A stretch of DNA of 64,000 nucleotides. Origin: Diprion similis. Taxonomy: Eukaryota > Arthropoda > Insecta > Hymenoptera > Diprionidae. Below, one piece after another: positions 46,366-59,200 of this stretch. The stretch lies in assembly GCF_021155765.1 (NCBI RefSeq), contig NC_060114.1, forward strand, positions 9,233,501 through 9,297,500. Reading direction: 5' to 3'. Every line of letters starts with the position of its first letter. Position 1 is the first letter of the stretch. The notes beneath the pieces are model-generated. The model made no database searches. It worked only from the letters and a program-made list of their open reading frames with translations, and was not told the DNA's origin. Position numbers and translations under genes: made by a program.

Positions 46366-49063
46366 ATGCCGAGACGATACGGATTCTGCGGTTGTTGGTT
46401 CGTCGTTATGAGTTTTGCGCTTTGCTACACGTGCGGCTCCGAAGACACGATTATCCCAAATCAGGCACACCGTGATCACCGATTCTTTCTTCAGCAAATT
46501 TTCGATAAGTACGGAGACAAGGGCATCATCACTTTCGAGGTAGGGCCTTAATTCATGCGTCATCCTTTGACTTTCGGCACCAGTACAGATGAAACCTGGA
46601 TTTCTTCTTTTTCTTTCCTCATTTCGATGATCACCGGCGCTCAATAATCCTTGCAGGGCTTTGAACATCTGCTGGAGAACCTTGGACTCGGGCGGTTGTC
46701 ATTTGAAAAGAACCACAACGTCTCGACGCACCGTATAAACGGCTCTTTCCAAGAGTTGCACGACGCCCTCCAACTTCACGACCATCGCCACGGCGCCCAA
46801 GAGCTTTCCGAGCTCTACGGGGACGATGACGTGGGTTACCAGGATAAGGCGCACTTCGTCAAGGCCGATGAGGTCTTCGCCAAAGCTGACGATTTCTTGA
46901 CATCCGAAAGAAACTTTGGACAATCCACCACGAGGATCGTAAAGAGGAACATAGCTGAAGGTGGTTATCAATACATAACACGATATCCGTAGAATCTGAG
47001 ACCTTCGGCGAGACCTTCACGTTTTCGCACTGAAGTATAATCAAACGATTATCTAGCTATAAGGCCATAGATGACTTAGGTTGGGAGAGATAATCTGCAC
47101 AGCTGTGCTCTCAGCGATAGCGTTAGCAAATTAAACGTAGCTTGTTATAGATTATATAAAATCTCATCAAAATACCCTCAAGTGCTCCATGAGATTGCGT
47201 CACCGACACTCGATCGTTGGCTCATGTCTATAACGAGATGTTGATTCCTAATAACGCACGTTTTCAAATTTGCTTCTTTTCCGGATTTCAGAAACATCCG
47301 GAGAACGAGTTGAGCCGTATGAGGACAGTCTGTGTCTCTCGCATCAAGCCCTGCTCCAGACTTTTGGTCTGCGACCAAATCATTCCGTTGCCATTAAACC
47401 GGCGCGGTTTTTGCACCTCTGTCCGGCGATCGTTTACCAGCTCGATCGCAGGGCTTGCGATGTCAGAGTCAATCCACCGCCGACGTTCAAGTTCAAAGTA
47501 GGACCAAGTAAAAAGGTGTCGCGGACCGAGGGTGAGTTCTCGATTAATTCTTCTCAAGTGGTGTTCCCGGTACACCAATATTATCTCCGAGGGTTTAACC
47601 ATTCCTGAAATCCGGTGTACTTACACGTTGCTCAAATCACTTGAAGTCACTCGAAGTCATATGAAGCTACGTGGAGTCACCTCGATTCACTTGAAGTTGA
47701 AGTCATTTCAAGTCAGGGAATTCAATGAATTCACTTGAACTCACATGAAGTCATTTGAAGTCGATTGACTTCACGAAGTCTCTTCAAGTCTTGCAGTCAT
47801 GAAATCAGGTGTGCGGTCAATCGACGCACTGGTTAACCCCTCGATTCTCTCTAATCTCGATAATTGGCAGCCTGGATCCACGCGACTTTGGCCACTGGGG
47901 TGATCAGCTCCGTGGGACTTCTGGCCGTTACCATGGTGAAACTGACGCGGCGTCCGTCGTTCCTCCACTTCCTGGTCGCCCTGGCTGTCGGCACGCTCAG
48001 CGGGGACGCCCTGCTACATCTTCTGCCGCATGTGAGCTTAATCGTTGTGAAGTCAGCTGGACTAAGAGTAACGAAGACAATTAATAATTTTTAGGCTCTG
48101 CTTTCAGAGGATATGGATCACGAGACCGCTGCGCTCAGATGTAGTGCGACCTTCTTAGCCGTCGTACTTTTTTACGCACTCGAGGCCACCCTTTTCCTCG
48201 TCAGGTTACCTAATGTAAGTTACGTGGGATCCAATCTCCTGGCCGACCACAGTAACGGTTATACCTATCTATAATGCTGATACGATTCCAGCTTCGGAAG
48301 AAGGCGGCTCCAGGCGACGAACGCGACGTCTCTTTCGAGCTCGGGGCCACATCGGCTGTGAATAAGAGCGTGGAGGAGGCCGACTCGATGCTGACGCAGC
48401 ACGGTCACTCCCACGGTCTCCCCGAGGGAAAATCGTCCTCCCTGGTCTTCCTCGTCCTCGTCGGCGACGGGCTCCACAATATGGCAGACGGCCTCGCGAT
48501 CGGCGCCTCCTTCGCCAGCGACCCGGTCGCTGGGTTGGCGACAACAATAGCTGTCTTCTGCCATGAGCTGCCTCACGAACTCGGTAACGCTTCCAGAAAA
48601 TCGCGTATCGCAAGGGTGCATACAGAGTTCACATGCTCATCGTTCTTCGAATGTCTACAGGTGATTTCGCGGTCCTGATCAACGCTGGAATGAGCGTGAG
48701 ACGGGCTTTGATGTATAACCTTCTTTCTTCGGCACTCAGCTTCGTCGGCGCCGCGGTCGGTGTCTGCCTTGGCGAAATCGGGAACGCAAGCCACTGGATA
48801 TACGCTGTGACCGCTGGCAGCTTTATGTACATCGCCTTGGCCAATTTGGTACGGACGCATCGTATTACGTTTAGGAGGGAATTGTGGTCTTACATGGTAA
48901 TAATGTTGCGATTCAATTTCAGGTACCAGAAATGATGAGGTTTGTGAAAACCGACGCGAAGGCACATGGAATTCTTATCCAGCTCTCAGGAATCGCTGTC
49001 GGAGGCATGTTGATGCTGCTTATCGCTCTACATGAGGAAAAGCTCATGGGTCTTCTTTCATAA
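46366..49063 (+). CDS. ZIP zinc transporter, LIV-1 subfamily (SLC39A)
   Basis: Imports zinc into the cytosol. Exons: 46366-46539, 46657-46960, 47292-47531, 47871-48031, 48095-48214, 48292-48583, 48661-48848 and 48923-49063, giving 539 aa. The start is a signal peptide ([19 protein letters not shown]). A luminal/extracellular domain follows with [15 protein letters not shown] and [17 protein letters not shown], the Cys-bearing block before the membrane part of LIV-1 proteins. Membrane segments run from [16 protein letters not shown] to the C-terminus. The zinc site is [13 protein letters not shown] (TM4) and [10 protein letters not shown] (TM5, the HEXPHEXGD signature, split by an intron). A small His loop, HGHSHG, lies before TM4. 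The short N-terminus suits Zip71B/ZIP5-like proteins better than the long His-rich foi type, but the orthologue is not settled. Confidence 0.9.
47630..47800. repeat. Degenerate minisatellite (GAAGTCACTT-type) in ZIP intron
   Basis: Intron 47532-47870 contains about 170 bp built from imperfect copies of a roughly 10-11 bp motif, TTGAAGTCACT, with both direct and inverted (AAGTGA / TCACTT) versions. The units vary at nearly every copy, so the tract looks old. Confidence 0.75.
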
Positions 49064-50352
49064 AACGATTCTACTCCGTAGAGCGTCAATTATCTTCGTT
49101 GGTATATGCGTTCGAATAGGATCACGAAAATTATGCCGAATTAGTTCCAGCGTAGTCGTCACGTAGGAAAAGAAAATTACCAGTTATGACTCACGGTCGC
49201 ATGTTCCATACCAAATAAGAAATCGTATACATACTAAACTATACGTTCGACTCAAGCCAACACAACTAAATATTGGAGTATAGACTGTATGATATTTCAT
49301 TTGACTAGTTTCATTCGACACAAATATGCAGTTGTAGGCACGAATATCGTGTGGATATGGCATATCCGTGTAGACGAAATTCTATCACACGTTCTGAATA
49401 TAAATTAAATGAATAGAATTACTGATAATAATATTACAATTACAGAATCGATGATATTAATAATATTTGGTCCTATGTAACCTTATACATGATAGGTACA
49501 TTATACATACACAGATATATACTTATGCGTCTTTATTGTTCAATTTTGTACGCAAATAAGGTATTTGATAAATGTATGTTTTAACATTATTGATACCATA
49601 TCACGAATCATACGCGCGATGACAATGCCGATGACGACGACGATGACGATAATGACTATAAAGAGTAATTAATTAATTATAACATACGACTTAATTTTTT
49701 TTTTTTTTCACTTTTTTCTCGTCTTTACACAAAAATTGTTTTTTTTCTTCGTTCGTTTGTATTTTATTAATTTATCATTACATCTCACTCAACAGTCTTG
49801 TGTACATCTTTTATTTTACCTTTTAACTATTATTGATGTTGTTTTACTTATTATTATTATTTTTATTAGAGAGATCTCACCGAATTATCGATTATTACTA
49901 TTCAATACACGCTTCTGCTAAAGCAGTTTTACGTACGGCGGCTCGGTTAATTTCAAACTCGCTTAAAAATCGTCACATACCTACATAAGTTGCTAGGTAC
50001 AATAATCGTATGTATGTATGTATAACGTTACACTCAGAGAATCATCAGGTGCCATTTCTCTTCTCTTTACATTATACATTTATACTTAAGACCTACTCTC
50101 TACGCTATACCATATTCAGTATGTCGATAATAATATTCAATTTTCAGAGATAATTGTGTTTTTGTCCCTCCTCGAAACAATTGTCAATGGTTTTATTACG
50201 ATACTACTTTTTATACATAGTATATATTTTATACACAGGAATCTAATTAATGCACCGATAAGGCTCACACGTATAACAAAATTGCTTTATTTTCGACGTT
50301 CACTGTGTACATATACATACATACATATAATAATTTACTCGCACAGACAAAT

Positions 50353-50434
50353 ACATATATATATATGTGTGTATATATATATATATGTGTATATATATAT
50401 ATATATGTGTGTATATATATATATGTGTGTGTGC
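50353..50434. repeat. Alternating TA/TG dinucleotide microsatellite
   Basis: About 80 bp of TA runs broken at intervals by TGTG. This alternating purine-pyrimidine tract can adopt Z-DNA or cruciform structures. Confidence 0.9.
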
Positions 50435-50481
50435 GAAGATATTATTCATTCAAGTAATTACAACTAGCTTCAATGACACAT

Positions 50482-50501
50482 GGGGGGGGGGGGGGGGGGG
50501 G
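50482..50501. repeat. Uninterrupted run of 20 G
   Basis: Twenty consecutive G residues directly after CACAT and before TGATGGTGG. Such a run can form a G-quadruplex and its length is prone to sequencing error. Confidence 0.9.
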
Positions 50502-52544
50502 TGATGGTGGTGTATGAATGATAACGTGATGCCCCGGCTAAATGTTTCTTATAGCATTATAATATCGTGATACTCGTCGCAGGGTACATTTGAAATTCGG
50601 CGCGTCCAGTATAACTACTAATATTTATACCTTTTAAATAGTCGGATATGAGATATTGCCCTGGATTACGGCCCTGTTTCTTCCCCCCTACTCTGATAAT
50701 TTTCTCGCGTTTTTCGGTTCGTGTTTCAGGTCGAGATGAAAGAGAATTTGTGGTCATCCTGGCCTGAATTTTTTCCGATTCCAACGAAAGAGATGAAAGA
50801 AATAAAGTTTTAAAAAATACATGGATTTACGGGGAAGAGAAGTGGCGGCGATATTGCGGAATATACACGGATGGATATCATGTTCGCTAAAAGGGAAGAA
50901 TATTCGCTGCGAACGCTATTCTCTCTCTACTGATTCATTTAAAAAAAATTATTTCATCACGAATTAGAGAAGAGAAAAAGATGTAGTTCGCGGGACAGAC
51001 ACTACAATAATAAACCGTTCCGCACGAGTATTTATGTGTATTTACTAGCGGCGTAAATATCGTTACAGAAATCTCTGTTGATATCTATGAGGCTGGTTAA
51101 CCCTTGCTAACGGCCAAAGACCGAACGTTAGGGTTCAATTGTGTATTTATGACATGTAGAGAATGGTTCAAGCCGGATGGATTCTCTCCTGGCTACATCG
51201 TTCCAATTAATGTAACAAGGTCACATTGTGTTTTCGTTTCAATTTTTTTTCTAAACCTCAACATTGAGATTCTGGTTAGACACATAATCAATAAAGGATT
51301 ATAAGCATTTTCCTTAATTGTTCGATAGTTCAATAATCATATGTCCTGAAATTTTCAACCGCATATCGGGATCTGGAAGATCGTTGAGTTCCGTGCGAGC
51401 AAACATGGACAAATACCTGTTCGCGCCGCTGTATGATTTGCCGGGAATTGATGAAAGACTCACCGAATCCTCCCTCGCTCCCTGACTCTTTCGCTTACTA
51501 CCTTTCTACCGAATTCTTCTAATATCACAGGGCGTTGGAGAAGTCTGCAATATTTATCGAAGGCTCGACATTATATTTATTTTTGCAAATTGTGTTTGAG
51601 TGATAACTGAGTATGAATCGAGACGGGCAACGCGGACCTGACACCACGTGTCAGATTTTGGCAGTTTTTCCATACCCGTGAGCTGACGCAACGACATTCG
51701 AGTCGACGTATCGTTACGAGCAAAGGTAGCGAGTGCCAGTTGGGATTACAATTTTACAAAAGAAATGATAGACTTCCATATTTTTTACTAAACAATTGTA
51801 ACCGACTGATCGCTGTTTGTAATTACGAAAAAGGATAGTAACGTATGAATAATGAGAAAACTTATTCTTATAATGAACAAAATCTTCAGCTGTACAAGTA
51901 ATGTTCTACACAACAACAATAACTTTGCCTCCAATTTTGAACATCGATCTTTGGCACGGTACATTATTACAGGAAACAAAAAATAAAAATAAAATAAAAA
52001 TTATAGTAATACGCACGGGAGAGCGTCACAAATTTTCTTGTCGACGTTTGCGTAGACTGGGCGCCGTTCGACGAAACACCGTACGGTTTCATTTGTGGCC
52101 AGCTAAATCAGCGAGCACCAATGCAGCCCTTTGAATTGTATTATTATCGAGTAAATTGATTGAAAGAAGTTAATTCGAATACAACACACTCGACTAGTCA
52201 ACCAAGCATTTACCTTTCGCTCCTTCACCCTTAATCGCAGGAGGCGTGAGTCAAGGATTGCGATATCGTGCGCGCATTCTCAACTCTCTGCTCTCCTCTC
52301 AGTTTCTATTTCTCTATTTCACTTTCCCTTCCCGCCCGCCCGCTCTCTATCTCTTTCACTTCCTCTTTTTCGTCCCTCGCGTATTGGCTCAAAAAAACAT
52401 AAATTACGCACAGCACGGTCCTGTAACTCCGCCACGGCTACTGCTCGGTTCCGGCGCGATTGTCCGACACACAGTAAAATAGCACATCGTGTTTGTGTTG
52501 TCTCTGAGAAACGCAAGCCAGCACTCCCAAGCGACAAAGGCAAA

Positions 52545-53798
52545 TCAGTTCCAGCTCGCGTCGCTGGCGTCGCCTTCGTCATCTGAGACCATCGCGTCGT
52601 CATCCGGTACTGGCACTACCTCCGGCGGAAAGGCACCGGGGCAATTGCCCGACCGCTTGTTTCCAGCCAGACCTCGCTTCTTGATTTGCAGGGCAAGCTG
52701 GTCCTCCGGCGTTCGTTCCTTGCGGAACTCGTAGACTAGTGGAAAGATGTGTTCAATCGCTGCCTGCACTGCCGCCACACTAGGAGCTGCAATAAAGCAA
52801 TTGCTCAGATACAAGTAACAAGTTTTTCGGAACAATAGAGGCAGTTTTAGGAATGATTCAAACCTTTTTTGAACTGACTATATGTCGACATATCCCTAAA
52901 TTGAACTAATCTTACTGTTATTATTGTTTTTACTTAAGTACGAACCAGTCACGGTAACGCTTCCTGTTGAGAATATTTTGAGGGTGGCCTTTGGCTCCTT
53001 CAGTTTGTATGTAACGCCAGGATGAATCTCTGGCTCGTAGCTGTTGCAGAAAGATTGAGGAAAGAATGCAAAGGTTAGACTATATATACAGAATATTGGG
53101 AATTGTACAAGCTTACGAGCCTGAAATATTGCCGAACTTACTCCGCAATATCTTTGTGCCGGACCGAGAATGATGTGATTTTTATGGCGAACGGCATACA
53201 GCATGTGCCCAGGACGTTGACTACCCGGAAATTATTGAAACGGACTTTGAAGTCAAGCTTCTGCAGGGAGCGGGCAAAGCGTCGAGCTGCGATCTTTGCC
53301 TGGTCCTCGCTTGTTGCTCCTGTGCACGTCACTTTGCCTGATGACCATATTGATGCAGTCGTATAAGGCCGGCGCAATTTCATAGTTATCATCTGTGGAA
53401 TAAGTTGATCAATAGTTTTTAGGATGTCTTGATCTGACGATAAGAGTAATCATGGTAAAATTATTTTCCAGAAGAGTGCCTACCCCATTTTCTCTCCGGT
53501 ACTCAACATTTGATCCTTCGAGCGCGATCTTGCGCAAATTGAGGTGGCACCTGACGCTGAAACTGCACACTACGTTGTTTATCACAATGTCTATCTCAGG
53601 GGCCTCCATCTCCGGGGCCTCAGTCTCGCGAACTTCCATCTCTCCCTGTATCTCAGGCTGTTCCTGTTCCTCGGCGAGCATGACATCCTTGCTGTCCGGG
53701 TGCATACCTGTTCTTTCCAGACTACTGACATTGTCGACATGATTTAGCGCTCCATTCGTCAGGTGTTTCATGCCATTCTTCTGAATAGCAGTTGCCAT
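52545..53798 (-). CDS. Trf2: TBP-related factor 2 / TBP-like protein 1
   Basis: Core-promoter transcription factor that lacks TATA specificity and works with TFIIA/TFIIB at TCT and DPE promoters. Exons on the minus strand: 53798-53484, 53392-53142, 53040-52946 and 52786-52545, giving 300 aa. After an acidic, Glu-rich N-terminus (about 70 residues) comes the two-lobed saddle: IVINNVVCSFSVRCHLNL, EYRRENG joined to MITMKLRRPYTTASIW, SSGKVTCTGATSEDQAK, FNNFRVVNVLGTCCMPF; then YEPEIHPGVTYKL and a second CTG-type strand in the third exon. The tail is Ala/Asp-rich and acidic. The ATG at 53798 sits 15 nt inside an exon with an acceptor at its 5' edge, so at least one non-coding leader exon lies upstream, probably near 54.5-54.7 kb. 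Confidence 0.94.
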
Positions 53799-55479
53799 AA
53801 TATTAGCCACCTGAAATGTTGCACAATGCAAATTGTCAACATATACACATTATTCGCAGCGCCTATTTTGACCTTAGTTATGAGAGCCTCATCTCTCACC
53901 TTGGCTCGACCAAGCAGTTATGACCTTCCCTTTTCAATTTTGCATCATGGGGACAGCGCCTGTTGATGGGTAGTCGCTGTGCATAATGTACGGAAAAAAT
54001 CCGCTGAAATAGAAACAGTAAATTCTGATAATTTAAACTCTATCATGTCGGATTACGGTAATGGAAAATAAATCAAACCGAGTATGATATAGGAAACAAA
54101 GCAGGAGACTTCTTTCAGGATTAGCAAGGCTGAGGGGGTTACATTATCAATATAACAAGGGTGGGAACCTGAGAAAGGTAAACGGCAACCGGAAAAGGTA
54201 ATCCAGAGCCACAGAGGAAAGTGGATTCTAGATGATTCTGACGAAGACGAGAGAAATGCGTGCAACCGATATCGGTTAGGGTACGCAAAAAGTTGTACGT
54301 TCACGGGAAGGAGTAAGAGCCAAAGACGGTTGCGTGTCGACCATCTTCAGTGAACCGGCGGCGTTTTTTAATTGATTCGAAAATCGAAAACCTTGCCGCA
54401 ATGTCCTGCGTGTGTGTATCTGGTGTATGTACATACATACCTGTGTATTTGGGGTGAAGTACTCAATAACAAGGAACGAGGGGGCGGGGGCCCGAGATGG
54501 GGGTTGTTCCGCAGGAGCGACGATTACTCACTTTGCTGTCGGACAGATGAGTTAGCTTTTAGTTTTTATCAGAGGCCTCCGCTTCGGTACTGACAAGTGC
54601 GCAAGGGATACAACAAAGTCGACTCAGTAACCATTGCCATTGTTTTCGGCCATGTTCAATAGACTCGCGACACCACTGAATGCGCACAGCCTAGACACGC
54701 CGATAAAATGAAGAACAAAACAACCCGTGAATAGCAAGAACTACCGACGTATATTGGAGGACTGGCAACTGGCAACTCCGGCAGTATCGCGCCCCCTCAT
54801 TGACTGCTAGTAGGTGCCTTCACCGTTGTGGCGCTGGTAGTGTTTACGCCAGTCTTGTTTTTTAATTTTTTAATCTATTTAACGTTTTCACAACCGATTT
54901 TTCTGGAAAAGGAACTGAAATAACCAGACTGTTTGACGATATTTAAAATATCGATCGTATTTTGAAGTGTATTTGTTTCGCTTGTTTATACTGGTTGCAC
55001 GGTTATGTTTATCATCCAGGTGAAACTTTGAAGTGACTGCCAGCGCACCACAGTCAAAACGACGGTACAACGCGAAACTAGCCGACAATATGGGAGACCG
55101 ATCATAAAGCTGCTTTTTTACATGCACCAAACAGATGGATGCTGCAGCAGCAAAAATGTTCTGATTGGTCATTTTTCCAGGTGAGAACTACTGATGTTAT
55201 CTAAATGTTTGACAGAGGACCCCGCTTGTTTGGAATGTTGGCGCCTGGGCTGGTGCTTCTATGCTAGCCTGCATGCCGTTATGTGAATTGGGTACCCTTT
55301 TGAAAGCGCGCTCGGCGTATCTCGCAATGCACGTCTGGTTGACAGAGTTTAACGGACCTAACCGAAAAGAACTCAGATAACCAATCGGAAAACAGTGAAA
55401 ATTACTGGAAACCAACGACGCTAGACTCAAATTCTGCATACAAGGTTCCGTCGTGTATATCACACAAGGAGCCACTGTC
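53799..55479. other. TRF2 5' leader, promoter region and intergenic DNA
   Basis: 1.7 kb upstream of TRF2. A splice acceptor lies just before the coding start. A GC-richer part near 54,330-54,860 probably includes the first exon and promoter. No other gene was recognised. Confidence 0.5.
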
Positions 55480-55730
55480 TTTTTTGCGTTCCTGTAGGTC
55501 AGAATGGTCTGGAAAGGCTCGTACAAATCGATTTTATATCGAAAATTTGTTTGGTCAAAAAAGCACGGGCAGACCTTTGTGGATTTTCATTGAGGGATTT
55601 GACCCTCTTGGAAAATGCTGGAATCAATTCTTGTATGCACTGCATCAACGTCATTTTGCAAGAGAAATCGATTGCGCGTAGTCCGAATACGCCACAAGTA
55701 GCAAATCAGGAGTAACTGTGTGAAACATTG
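55480..55730. repeat. Strongly diverged single copy of the 312-bp satellite monomer
   Basis: This stretch aligns along its length with the array monomer: GTTCCTG-GGTC, TACAAATCGATT, AATTT, then a gap-free block from GGATTTTCATT to AGAGAAATCGATTG, then GCGTAGTCCGAATACGC against the array's GCGTAGTCCCAATACGC. It lies about 540 bp from the array edge. Its frame 55484-55681 is open and parallels a frame in the first array monomer. Confidence 0.8.
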
Positions 55731-56272
55731 GGTTCCAACCGGGTTTTCAGAACAGTGGAGTAGGAGAATGAGAAATTCGTGGCAAGAAGTATTTGTTATA
55801 ATTGAGTTACGGTTTTTTTAATATATGTGAATGACAGTACAAATGGTCGTATGTAAGTGTGGAGTATTTCAACAAAATGCCATTTTTAAGCACATGTAGA
55901 AAAAAATACTATAAACTACATTATTTGAAGTGCTAATTCGAAATTGTTGAATCAGATGGATATCATAATAGTTTGTAAGAGTAGGTGATGGTCTGGCCTG
56001 CATATAGATAGAATGTACTTATGCAGAATATGCTATGTATGATGACATATTGTTTGTATATCACGTAATCTGTATTACAGTATGAAATAAAATAAATTTT
56101 TCCGTATACTCTTGATATTTTCTTACACGATTTTACATGCCTTTCTTGCAACGGTTGATAATTCCTCTGCTGTAAGTCCCTTGATTTAATTGACGTCTTC
56201 TTGGAATCCTGAGGGTACAGAGAGTTCAAACGGTGATAAAAATGAATTCTGAAAGGGGAAATTGAATGATCT
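55731..56272. other. Spacer between diverged monomer and array
   Basis: AT-rich unique-looking sequence with no recognised gene or repeat. Confidence 0.5.
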
Positions 56273-59200
56273 GGCGAAGTAAGGCTGACCCCTTTTAATT
56301 TTTAGCGAGGATTTCGACGATTTAGAAAAGTGCTGTAATAATTTCTTTGTAGCACTATTCCGACGTAATTTTGCGAGAGGAATCGATTAAGCGCAGTCCC
56401 AATACGCTGCGAGCGATAGCTGAAAAGTTACGGCTAAAAACTCATGATTTTCATCATCATTTCTCTGATGCTGGTCCTACGCTCTTTTTGATGTGTTTTC
56501 TGAGTTCCTGGGGGTCGAATTACTCTAGAGATGGTCATACAAATCGATTCCGAGACGAGAAATTTTCGGCTCCGAAAATGACCAGAAAAGCAAGGCTTTC
56601 CCTTTGGATTTTTATCGAAAATTTCGACGATTTCGAAAAGTGCTGCAATCAATTTTATGGGGCACTGTTTCGACGTAATTTTGCGAGAGAAATCGATTGA
56701 GCGTAGTCCCTATACGCTGCGAGCGATAGCTGAAAAGTTACGGCCGAAAAACTCATGATTTTCATCGTCATTTCTGTGTTGCTGGTCGTACGCTCTTTTT
56801 TTATGTGTTTTCTGAGTTCCAGGGGGTCGAATTACTCCAGAGATGGTCATACGAATCGATTCCGAGACGAACAATTTTTGGCTCCAAAAATGACCAAAAA
56901 AGCAAGGCTAACCCCTTTGGATTTTTGGCAAAAATTTCAACGATTTCGAAAAAAGCTGCAATCAATTTTATGGGGCACTGTTTCGACGTAATTTTGCGAG
57001 AGGAATCGATTAAGCGCAGTCCCAATACGCTGCGAGCGATAGCTGAAAAGTTACGTCCGAAAAACTCATGATTTTCATCGTCATTTCTCTGATGCTGGTC
57101 CTACGCTCTTTTTGATGTGTTTTCTGAGTTCCTGGGGGTCGAATTACTCTGGTGATGGTCATACAAATCGATTCCGGAACGAGAAATTTTCGGCTCCAAA
57201 AATGACCAGAAAAGCAAGGCTAACCCCTTTGGATTTTTGGCGAGAATTTCGACGATTTCGAAAAGTGCTGCAATCAATTTTATGGGGCGCTGTTTCGACG
57301 TAATTTTGCGGAAGGAATCGATGAAGCGTAGTCCCAATACGCTGCGAGAGATAGCTGAAAAGTTACGGCCGAAAAACTCATGATTTTCATCGTCATTTCT
57401 CTGCTGCTGGTCCTACGCTCTTTTTGATGAGTTTTCTGGGTTCCTGGGGGTCGAATTACTCTGGAGATGGTCATACAAATCGATTCCGGAACGAGAAATT
57501 TTCGGCTCCAAAAATGACCAGAAAAGCAAGGCTAACCCCTTTGGATTTTTTGCGAAAATTTCGACGATTTCGAAAAGTGCTGCAATCAATTTTATGGGGC
57601 ACTGTTTCGACGTAATTTTGCGAGAGGAATCGATTAAGCGTAGTCCCAATACGCTGCGAGAGATAGCTGAAAAGTTACGGCCGAAAAACTCATGATTTTC
57701 ATCGTCATTTCTGTGATGCTGGTCCTACGCTCTTTTTGATGTGTTTTTTGAGTTCCTGGGGGTCGAATTACTCTAGAGATGGTCATACAAATCGATTCCG
57801 AGACGAGAAATTTTCGGCTCCAAAAATGACCAGAAAAGCAAGGCTAACCCCTTTGGATTTTTGGCGAAAATTTCGACGATTTCGAAAAGTGCTGCAATCA
57901 ATTTTATAGGGCACTGTTTCGACGTAATTTTGCGAGAGAAATCGATTAAGCGTAGTCCCAATACGCTGCGAGCGATAGCTGAAAAGTTACGGCCGAAAAA
58001 CTCATGATTTTCATCGTCATTTCTCTGCTGCTGGTCCTACGCTCTTTTTGATGTGTTTTCTGAGTTCCTGGGGGTCGAATTACTCTAGAGATGGTCATAC
58101 AAATCGATTCCGGAACGAGAAATTTTCGGCTCCAAAAATGACCAGAAAAGCAAGGCTAACCCCTTTGGATTTTTAGCGAAAATTTCGACGATTTCGAAAA
58201 GTGCTGCAATCAATTTTATGGGGCACTGTTTCGACGTAATTTTGCGAGAGGAATCGATTAAGCGTAGTCCCAATACGCTGCGAGAGATAGCTGAAAAGTT
58301 ACGGCCGAAAAACTCATGATTTTCATCGTCATTTCTCTGCTGCTGGTCCTACGCTCTTTATGATGAGTTTTCTGAGTTCCTGGGGGTCGAATTACTCTGG
58401 AGATGGTCATACAAATCGATTCCGGAACGAGAAATTTTCGGCACCAAAAATGACCAGAAAAGCAAGGCTAACCCCTTTGGATTTTTGGCGAAAATTTCGA
58501 CGATTTCGAAAAGTGCTGCAATCAATTTTATGGGGCACTGTTTCGACGTAATTTTGCGAGAGGAATCGATTAAGCGTAGTCCCAATACGCTGCGAGAGAT
58601 AGCTGAAAAGTTACGGCCGAAAAACTCATGATTTTCATCGTCATTTCTCTGCAGCTGGTCCTACGCTCTTTTTGATGTGTTTTCTGAGTTCCTGGGGGTC
58701 GAGTTACTCTAGAGATGGTCATACGAATCGATTCCGAGACGAGAAATTTTCCGCTCTAAAAATGACCAGAAAAGCAAGGCTAACCCCTTTGGATTTTTGG
58801 CGAAAATTTCGACGATTTCGAAAAGTGCTGCAATCAATTTTATGGGGCACTGTTTCAACGTAATTTTGCGAGAGGAATCGATTAAGCGTAGTCCCAATAC
58901 GCTGCGAGAGATAGCTGAAAAGTTACGGCCGAAAAACTCATGATTTTCATCGTCATTTCTCTGCAGCTGGTCCTACGCTCTTTTTGATAAGTTTTCTGAG
59001 TTCCTGGGGGTCGAATTACTCTAGAGATGGTCATACAAATCGATTCCGAGACGAGAAATTTTCGGCTCCAAAAATGACCAGAAAAGCAAGGCTAACCCCT
59101 TTGGATTTTTGGCGAAAATTTCGACGATTTCGAAAAGTGCTGCAATCAATTTTATAGGGCACTGTTTCGACGTAATTTTGAGAGAGAAATCGATTAAGCG

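Larger units (their letters stand above)
49064..52544. other. Intergenic between convergent ZIP gene and TRF2
   Basis: 3.5 kb of AT-rich DNA with GAC/GAT triplets near 49618-49660, poly-T at about 49696-49710, TA/TG repeats at 50353-50434 and a 20-G run at 50482-50501. It covers the 3' UTRs of both genes. No coding exon or RNA gene was recognised. Confidence 0.55.

Noticed and set aside
55197-55526. 109-codon minus-strand frame beside the satellite
   Set aside because: No recognisable domain, partly overlaps the diverged monomer, and no splice or promoter context.
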